The position numbers and the translations under genes are program-made. Of a DNA stretch of 10,554 nucleotides, positions 5,604-10,554 are shown in pieces. A model generated the notes under the pieces. The model ran no database searches. It was not told where the DNA came from and saw nothing but the letters and a program-made list of their open reading frames with translations. Source of the DNA: Lachnospiraceae bacterium (GTDB lineage Bacteria; Bacillota; Clostridia; Lachnospirales; Lachnospiraceae); contig CAADSM010000126.1 of NCBI GenBank assembly GCA_900751785.1, positions 1 to 10,554 of the forward strand, read 5' to 3'. How positions within the stretch are numbered: position 1 is the first letter of the stretch; each line of letters begins with the position of its first letter.

Positions 5604-7432
5604 TCCTGCTCGAGCAGTTCTTCTACAAAACGGGAAGGGGACGCCTCCTTTCCGTTTTTTGTTTTGACATAACAGATCTTGAGGACGTCCTTCGCACGGG
5701 TCATTGCCACATAGAAAAGTCTTCTCTCTTCCTCCGTCTCCAGCTCTGTCTTCGCCTTTTTATAGGGAATCCTCCCCTCATTCGCCTCGATCAGGAACAC
5801 GCTGTCAAATTCCAGCCCCTTAGCGGCATGGATCGTCATCAGCCTCACTCCCTCCTGCTTCAGGCTTCTCTGCCTCTCTTTCAGGCGGAGCGCTTCCGTG
5901 TACTCCTGCACATGGCCGAACCACTCTTCCAGAGATGCATAAGGCTTTGCCGCCTCCTCGATCTCGGAGAGCACCTCAAAGAGATCCGCCTTCGTCACAT
6001 TGTGCGTCAATGCATAGTCCTTCAGGAAATCATCATAGCCGATCCGTTTTCTGATATACTGGATCGCCGCGTACGGAGCCATCTTCCGCAGCATCTTCAC
6101 ATCCCACTCAAACTGGTCGATCCGGTTCATCATCCACTCTTTGTCGCAGTAGAACTTTCGCATCTCCTCAAAGGAGACCGCGCTCCCCGCGATGCTGTCA
6201 CGGCCGATATAGCGTTTCGGCCGGTTCATGACCTGAAGGAAATCCTGTCTCTTCCTCTCTCCCAGAGCCATCCGGAAATACGCCTGGATGTCCTTCGCTA
6301 TGAAATGATTGTAGAGATTCGGAAGATGCTCCTTCATCTGAAATGAGATACGCCTCTCCAGGAGCGCCTCCACGACGGGACGGGCATCCGTGTGTATCCG
6401 GAAAAGAACTGCAATGTCCTCCGGCCTCACTCCTGCCTCTGTCTGTTTTTCTATTTCATCCAGAATATACTGCGCTTCCTCGTTTGGATCCCGCACCTCC
6501 TGCACATGGAGGCAGGCGCCGTTGTCCCGTTCCGCCCTGAGATCTTTTTCAAATCTTTTTTCATTGTGTCCGATCACCTTCAGCGAGTTTCTTACGATAT
6601 TCGCCGTAGAACGGTAATTCATGCCCAGAAGGATCTGCTCCGCGCCGGGATAATCCTCCCGGAAACGGAACATGAGAGACGAATCTGCTCCCCGGAATCC
6701 GTAGATTGCCTGGTCGTCGTCACCTACCACGAAAAGATTGTCCTCAGGCTTTGCCAGCATCCGTATCACGTCATACTGGATCCGGTTGATATCCTGGAAC
6801 TCATCGATCAGGATATATCGGAACTTCTTCTGCCACTGCGCGAGCACGTCCGGCCGGGATGCAAACAATTCATAGCAGAGGACGAGCATATCGTCGAAAT
6901 CGATCTTCTTAAGCTTCTTCCTCTGCCTCTCATACTCTCTGTAAATGTTCCTGAAGGCGTCCGCGCTGCATTTTTCTGACACGAACTCATCCGGATCGAT
7001 CCTGTTATTCTTGATCCTGCCGATCTCTGCCGCCAGATCCTGTATGAAATCTTCCTCGTCAAAGATTTCCATCTTCTCTCTGCTGACAGCAGCGCGGAGG
7101 ATCTGATATTTCTCCTCCTCGGAAAGAATGTTCTGCTGTCCCATCCTGTACGCCCATTTCAGGATCCCGTAGTAGATCCCATGGAAAGTCCCTGATGTCA
7201 CCGGAAGATCTTTTCTCCCCATCAGCGCGCAGAGCCTGGATTTCATCTCCGCCGCCGCAAAACGGGTAAAAGTAACGACCAGAATTTCTTCTGGCCTTAC
7301 TTTATACTCTTCTATAAGATATTTAATTCTGTTTACGATCGTGAGCGTCTTCCCCGAACCGGGGCCCGCGAGCACGAGACAGGGACCTTTCCCATGGGTG
7401 ACTGCTTTTTTCTGTGCCTGATTAAATCCCAT
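5600..7432 (-). CDS. UvrD/PcrA-type superfamily 1 DNA helicase, short form
   Basis: A 610-residue ATP-dependent 3'-5' helicase of the UvrD/Rep family with all motifs: Q motif FNQAQ (3-7), Walker A AGPGSGKT (22-29), TFTRFAAAEM (54-63), TFHG (82-85), Walker B IDEFQDIN (209-216), GDDDQAIYGFRGA (237-249), NYRS (272-275), TIHAAKGLEFD (533-543) and RRLFYVAMTRAK (570-581). It should be active. It is shorter than typical PcrA (about 720-750) and ends soon after the PSRFVEE segment, so it lacks the C-terminal extension that in PcrA contacts RNA polymerase. It is therefore more likely an accessory helicase than the main PcrA; a DNA repair or recombination role is inferred. The ATG at 7432 follows GGAAAGGAACGAT, an RBS beginning within the gltX stop codon 12 nt upstream, so the two genes are co-transcribed and probably coupled. 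Confidence 0.93.
   Translation of the reverse strand: MGFNQAQKKAVTHGKGPCLVLAGPGSGKTLTIVNRIKYLIEEYKVRPEEILVVTFTRFAAAEMKSRLCALMGRKDLPVTSGTFHGIYYGILKWAYRMGQQNILSEEEKYQILRAAVSREKMEIFDEEDFIQDLAAEIGRIKNNRIDPDEFVSEKCSADAFRNIYREYERQRKKLKKIDFDDMLVLCYELFASRPDVLAQWQKKFRYILIDEFQDINRIQYDVIRMLAKPEDNLFVVGDDDQAIYGFRGADSSLMFRFREDYPGAEQILLGMNYRSTANIVRNSLKVIGHNEKRFEKDLRAERDNGACLHVQEVRDPNEEAQYILDEIEKQTEAGVRPEDIAVLFRIHTDARPVVEALLERRISFQMKEHLPNLYNHFIAKDIQAYFRMALGERKRQDFLQVMNRPKRYIGRDSIAGSAVSFEEMRKFYCDKEWMMNRIDQFEWDVKMLRKMAPYAAIQYIRKRIGYDDFLKDYALTHNVTKADLFEVLSEIEEAAKPYASLEEWFGHVQEYTEALRLKERQRSLKQEGVRLMTIHAAKGLEFDSVFLIEANEGRIPYKKAKTELETEEERRLFYVAMTRAKDVLKICYVKTKNGKEASPSRFVEELLEQD
5627..5660 (+). terminator. Intrinsic terminator of the DUF1292 gene, inside the helicase coding sequence
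   Basis: AAAACGGGAAGG (5627-5638) pairs with CCTTTCCGTTTT (5647-5658), 12 bp with a single G-U pair and an 8-nt loop, and continues into TT, then GTTTTG. It starts 24 nt after the DUF1292 stop, as expected for a plus-strand terminator. The same bases encode residues near the C-terminus of the helicase on the other strand. Confidence 0.75.
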
Positions 7433-7444
7433 ATCGTTCCTTTC

Positions 7445-8902
7445 CTAGCTGAGTTTTTCGATTCCTGCTTTGATCCTCTTCACAGACTCATCTCTGCCCA
7501 GGACCTCCATGAGCTCTGTCGCTCCGCCCGGTGTATTCTGCTTTCCTGACACTGCCGTGCGGATCGGCCACATCACATAACCGATCTTATATCCCTTCTC
7601 GCCGGCGAACGCCTTGAGCAACTCAAACAGCGCGTCGTTGCTGTAGTCCTCCTGGGCCTCCAGGAGCGGAAGCACTTCTCTGAGCAGTTCCAGCGCTTTC
7701 TCCGGATCTGTCTTCATCTTCTTATGGTTATACAGCGCCGTGTCATACTCCGGCACTTCCTCGAAGAAATCTACCTGATCACAGATATCCGGCAGGATCT
7801 CGATCCTGGTCTTTACAAGGGCAGCGATCTTCTTCAGATCATACTCCTTCGTCACAGTCCTGCGGATATACGGCTCTGCCAGCTCATAGAACCGGTCGAA
7901 ATCCATTGCTTTCAAATATTCCCCGTTCATCCATTTCAGCTTTGTCGTGTCGAATACTGCCGGCGACTTGCTCATATGACGGTAGTCGAAAGCCTCCACA
8001 AGCTCCTCCAGAGAGAAGATTTCGCGGTTATCCGACGGGCACCATCCGAGCAGTGCTACAAAATTGACGACTGCCTCGGACACAAATCCCTGCTCGATCA
8101 GATCCTCATAGGAGGAATGTCCGCACCGCTTGCTCAGCTTTTTGTGATTCTCGTCCGTGATCAGCGGGCAGTGCACATAGACCGGGATCTCCCAGCCGAA
8201 CGCCTCGTAGAGACGGTTATATTTCGGAGCGGAGGACAGGTATTCATTTCCTCTCACCACGTGGGTGATCCCCATCAGATGATCATCCACCACATTTGCA
8301 AAATTGTAGGTCGGAAATCCGTCCGACTTGATCAGGATCATGTCGTCCAGCTCGCTGTTCGGGACTGTGATGTCTCCGTAGATCTCATCGTGGAATGTAG
8401 TCTCGCCCTCGTTCGGCACGTTCAGGCGGATGACCCACGGTTTCCCAGCCGCAAGATTTGCCTCCACTTCCTCCCTGCTCAATCCGAGACAGTGCTTGTC
8501 GTAGACCACAATGTCCGTCCCGTCGTCAGAAACAGAAGTCTTCAGGGACTCCAGGCGCTCTTTGTCACAGAAGCAGTAATAGGCGTCTCCCTGCTCTACA
8601 AGCTGCTTTGCATATTTGAGATACAGCCCGGATGCATTTCTCTCGCTCTGCACATAGGGACCGTATCCGCCGTCCTTATCAGGACCTTCATCATGGACCA
8701 GACCCGTCTTCTCCAGGGTCCTGTAGATGATGTCGAGCGCTCCCTCGACGAATCTCTCCTGATCCGTATCCTCCACGCGAAGGATAAAATCGCCTCCCTC
8801 ATGCTTTGCGATCAGATATGCGTACAGTGCTGTACGGAGGTTTCCTACATGCATCCGTCCCGTCGGGCTCGGTGCAAATCTTGTTCTTATTTTCTTGCTC
8901 AT
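7445..8902 (-). CDS. gltX: Glutamate--tRNA ligase
   Basis: Class I glutamyl-tRNA synthetase, 485 residues, charging tRNA-Glu (and in many Firmicutes tRNA-Gln, later amidated) in the cytoplasm. The Rossmann-fold active site opens with [14 protein letters not shown]; the HIGH-type motif is HVGN (18-21) and the KMSKS-type loop is KLSKR (255-259). Conserved GluRS segments include RVEDTDQER (42-50), [14 protein letters not shown] (215-228) and the anticodon-domain segment [16 protein letters not shown] (445-460). Cysteines C110, C112 and C138 match the CxC...C arrangement of the zinc site in many bacterial GluRS. Length is normal and no motif is missing. The ATG at 8902 is preceded by only a modest GGAAAA. 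It is the middle gene of the sirtuin-like / gltX / helicase operon. A 399-residue opposite-strand open frame is a shadow. Confidence 0.97.
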   Translation of the reverse strand: MSKKIRTRFAPSPTGRMHVGNLRTALYAYLIAKHEGGDFILRVEDTDQERFVEGALDIIYRTLEKTGLVHDEGPDKDGGYGPYVQSERNASGLYLKYAKQLVEQGDAYYCFCDKERLESLKTSVSDDGTDIVVYDKHCLGLSREEVEANLAAGKPWVIRLNVPNEGETTFHDEIYGDITVPNSELDDMILIKSDGFPTYNFANVVDDHLMGITHVVRGNEYLSSAPKYNRLYEAFGWEIPVYVHCPLITDENHKKLSKRCGHSSYEDLIEQGFVSEAVVNFVALLGWCPSDNREIFSLEELVEAFDYRHMSKSPAVFDTTKLKWMNGEYLKAMDFDRFYELAEPYIRRTVTKEYDLKKIAALVKTRIEILPDICDQVDFFEEVPEYDTALYNHKKMKTDPEKALELLREVLPLLEAQEDYSNDALFELLKAFAGEKGYKIGYVMWPIRTAVSGKQNTPGGATELMEVLGRDESVKRIKAGIEKLS

Positions 8903-8914
8903 CGTTTTCCAATT

Positions 8915-8931
8915 CTAGTATGATACACTAG
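8915..8931. promoter_or_regulatory. Small inverted repeat between the sirtuin-like gene and gltX
   Basis: CTAGT and ACTAG arms (8915-8919 and 8927-8931) flank a 7-nt centre in the 37-nt gap, just upstream of the gltX RBS. It could be a leader hairpin or an operator. No convincing promoter accompanies it. Confidence 0.25.
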
Positions 8932-8939
8932 CCTTTCTG

Positions 8940-9680
8940 TTATTTTCTATATTCTTCGTTCAGACGCCTCAGGAAATCATCGCTCCGTCCGTAGACAATG
9001 ATATCCGCCTGCTGGTCTGAATAGTGCTCCGATTCCGTCACAAGGATCAGATTCGTTCCGCTGTAATACTGCAGCATCTGGCTGCACAGCGGAGAATGCA
9101 GGCTCGAGCCGAGGACAAGGACTACGTCAGCCTTCTCGATCTCTTTCGCAGCGCGTGTCATAAGTCCGTTGTCTATCATCTCTCCAAACAGACATACATC
9201 CGGCCGGATCGCCACGAGACACTGCTCGCAGAGGGGAACTCCTTTCGCATCCCGGATATATTCCATCGGATACTCCCTGCCGCAGTTCGGACAGGTGTTG
9301 TGGAAGATCGTTCCTTTGAGATTGATCACATTCCTGCAGCCCGCCCGGTCCTCAAGTCCGGCGATCCGCCTGGTGATGATCGAATGGATCAGGCCATAGT
9401 CCTGGAGCTGTTTCAGATCATAGAAGCCCTGCCCGGGCGGAATTTCCGCCGCCTTCAGGATCACTTCTTTATAGAATCTGAAAAATCTCTCCTTACGCGC
9501 CGAATAAAAACTGCTGCTGAATATCTCTTCAAAGGAATAGCCGTACTTTTCCTCGATCTCATAGGACTCGTCTCCGTCCCGCAGCAGCGGATACCCGCTC
9601 TCTTTCATCAGCTCCACGCCGCTCAGAACCACAGTATACCTGCTTTCTCTTAAGACCTGAAGTATATTTTTCTCTTTCAC
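8940..9680 (-). CDS. Sirtuin (Sir2)-like protein with degenerate NAD-binding and catalytic motifs
   Basis: A 246-residue Sir2-family protein; canonical members are NAD-dependent deacylases or ADP-ribosyltransferases. Family marks retained: a Rossmann start VVLSG (17-21), ESGYPLLR (27-34), four zinc cysteines C130, C133, C151 and C154, IRPDVCLFGE (158-167) and VLGSSL (189-194). The signature residues are altered. GAGIS becomes GVELM (21-25). The QNIDGLH segment reads RRIAGLE (104-110), losing Asn and Asp. The catalytic histidine of ELHG becomes K122 in NLKG; the codon is AAA, bases 9315-9317. NAD-dependent chemistry is therefore doubtful, though an altered chemistry cannot be excluded. The frame is intact and expression signals are strong: a GTG start at 9680 after AAAGGAGGGGATCTT, under a good promoter. 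It is the first gene of the operon with gltX and the helicase. I am confident of the superfamily, not of the activity. Confidence 0.82.
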   Translation of the reverse strand: MKEKNILQVLRESRYTVVLSGVELMKESGYPLLRDGDESYEIEEKYGYSFEEIFSSSFYSARKERFFRFYKEVILKAAEIPPGQGFYDLKQLQDYGLIHSIITRRIAGLEDRAGCRNVINLKGTIFHNTCPNCGREYPMEYIRDAKGVPLCEQCLVAIRPDVCLFGEMIDNGLMTRAAKEIEKADVVLVLGSSLHSPLCSQMLQYYSGTNLILVTESEHYSDQQADIIVYGRSDDFLRRLNEEYRK

Positions 9681-9739
9681 AAGATCCCCTCCTTTCAGGG
9701 CACATAAAACGCTTCCGTGCCACCGTAAGTCTTTTTCTT

Positions 9740-9768
9740 ATTATAGAACAAGTCGGGGGATACTTCAA
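9740..9768 (-). promoter_or_regulatory. Promoter of the sirtuin-like / gltX / helicase operon
   Basis: On the minus strand TTGAAG (9763-9768) and a perfect TATAAT (9740-9745) are exactly 17 bp apart. The leader to the GTG at 9680 is about 53 nt and ends with the strong AAAGGAGG ribosome binding site. Confidence 0.8.
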
Positions 9769-9793
9769 CAAACAAAAGGTCTGATTTTTCTGA

Positions 9794-9824
9794 CCGGACG
9801 TGCCTTTCTCCCATTCCCGTCCGG
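9794..9824 (-). terminator. Possible terminator hairpin after the leucine-rich-repeat gene
   Basis: CCGGACG (9794-9800) pairs with CGTCCGG (9818-9824) around a 17-nt loop, 14 nt past the stop at 9838. On the minus strand it is followed by TCAGAAAAATCAGACC and only then CTTTTGTTTG, so it is not a canonical intrinsic terminator. Confidence 0.3.
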
Positions 9825-9837
9825 ACCATCTTCCGCG

Positions 9838-10554
9838 CTATATTATCACAATATTTTCAGGGAGATTGCCTGTATCTATCAGTTCACATTCCACCGTGAT
9901 CAGCTTTTCGATGCGAGCATCGGCGAATGCGTCCGCAGCGAAGACGGAAACGCCTCCGGGAACCGGATAGATCCCTGTCCTTCCCGGAGGAAATGCGAGG
10001 ATACAGGTCCCCTCCTCAGAAAAGAGCACGCCGTCTTCACTGTAATATGTATGATTATCCGGGGAGATCTCATACCATTCCACCTCGTCCAGCCCGAGGA
10101 AGGCACCTGTCTCGATCTCCGTGATGCCGGCTGGAATATAGACTTCAATGATCCCTTCCGGCGCATCGGCAAACGCTCCGGCTCTTATCCCGCTGCAGCC
10201 TTCGGCCGGCAGGACCAGTACTCCGTCTGATACAGCCGCCTCTATATCAGCTGTCCCGCAGATCATCCCTGTCTCATCCACAAGGAATCCTCCCACCGTA
10301 ACGGCAGGAATATCACTCTCCCCTGCACCGCCGCTTTCCTCGTCTCCGGAAGGAAGCTCGTCCGCCAGAGCACCGTCTCCCTCTCCGACGGCAGCATCTC
10401 CCCCGCTCTCAGGCGGGACCACAGCCGGGATATCCGGTTCCGTATTTTCGGGAAAGCTTTCTTCCGCCGGCGGGATATCTGTGACAGGAATCTCTGCTGC
10501 GCCGTTCATCACCCTGTCAGCCGTACCGGCTGGCGCCCGCCTCATCTCTCGTCC
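9838..10554 (-). CDS. BspA-type leucine-rich-repeat protein, 3' part (runs off the window)
   Basis: The C-terminal part of a protein whose frame stays open to the window end, reading Gly-Arg-Glu before the first visible Met at 10545. No convincing RBS precedes that Met, so the true start probably lies outside. Numbering from that Met, residues about 18-85 are a low-complexity Pro/Glu/Gly/Asp-rich linker containing DIPAV twice (38-42 and 78-82). Residues about 105-215 look like degenerate BspA/LRR_5 repeats: VYIPAGITEIETGAF (135-149), a YYSEDGVLFSEEGTCILAFPPG insert (167-188) and VPGGVSVFAADAF (195-207). Proteins of this type are usually secreted or membrane-anchored; no signal peptide or membrane segment is visible here, consistent with a missing N-terminus. 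Function is unknown; ligand binding or surface interaction is inferred. Confidence 0.75.
   Translation of the reverse strand, partial: GREMRRAPAGTADRVMNGAAEIPVTDIPPAEESFPENTEPDIPAVVPPESGGDAAVGEGDGALADELPSGDEESGGAGESDIPAVTVGGFLVDETGMICGTADIEAAVSDGVLVLPAEGCSGIRAGAFADAPEGIIEVYIPAGITEIETGAFLGLDEVEWYEISPDNHTYYSEDGVLFSEEGTCILAFPPGRTGIYPVPGGVSVFAADAFADARIEKLITVECELIDTGNLPENIVII

Noticed and set aside
5606..5617. CTGCTCGAGCAG perfect palindrome at the DUF1292/helicase junction
   Set aside because: It encodes LLEQ near the helicase C-terminus and has no spacing relation to a promoter; the adjacent hairpin at 5627-5658 better explains termination. Chance is plausible.
7724..8923. 399-residue plus-strand open frame opposite gltX
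   Set aside because: gltX has full class I synthetase motifs; the opposite frame is a compositional shadow with no domain or RBS.
8915..8948. Separate promoter for gltX in the 37-nt gap
   Set aside because: TATCAT and TAGAAT resemble -10 boxes, but no -35 element lies 16-18 bp upstream (AGAAAA or CAGAAA are found).

Overview
The window looks like a chromosomal segment of a low-to-mid GC Firmicute, most likely a Lachnospiraceae-type Clostridium. The grounds are strong AGGAGG-like ribosome binding sites, TTGACA/TATAAT promoters, and a gene mix of LuxS, a DUF1292 protein, a bacterial GltX, a short UvrD-type helicase and a DUF5662 protein. There is no rRNA, tRNA, CRISPR array, transposase or phage gene. 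The species call is inference from gene content only.

Layout from left to right. (1) Bases 1-79 form a long palindromic element cut by the window edge, followed by about 140 bp with no supported gene. (2) A histidine phosphatase (minus) and luxS (plus) are divergent, and their promoters lie nearly back to back. (3) A 269-bp convergent gap carries a perfect 16-bp-stem hairpin. (4) A three-gene minus-strand operon has a clear promoter at 5167-5194: a sugar-binding lipoprotein, then a GlgX/isoamylase-like GH13 protein that has lost its catalytic residues, then a DUF5662 protein. (5) A small plus-strand DUF1292 gene ends inside the 3' end of a convergent helicase gene, and its apparent terminator lies within the helicase coding sequence. 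(6) A second minus-strand operon reads sirtuin-like protein, gltX, helicase, from a TTGAAG-17-TATAAT promoter at 9740-9768. (7) The 3' part of a BspA-type leucine-rich-repeat protein runs off the right edge.

Most genes are housekeeping or near-housekeeping: glutamyl-tRNA synthetase, LuxS of the activated methyl cycle, a helicase and a phosphatase. The unusual content is two apparent pseudoenzymes in intact reading frames. The GlgX-like protein (2399-4114) keeps family signature blocks but has lost the region I asparagine and histidine, both catalytic aspartates, any recognisable general-acid segment, and a large active-site loop. The sirtuin-like protein (8940-9680) keeps its zinc cysteines and fold markers but lacks the GAG(I)S, QN(I)D and catalytic histidine signatures. 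The first sits between an orphan sugar-binding lipoprotein and a DUF5662 protein. This arrangement could form a carbohydrate-sensing or glycogen-binding module rather than a catabolic pathway. That last step is inference.
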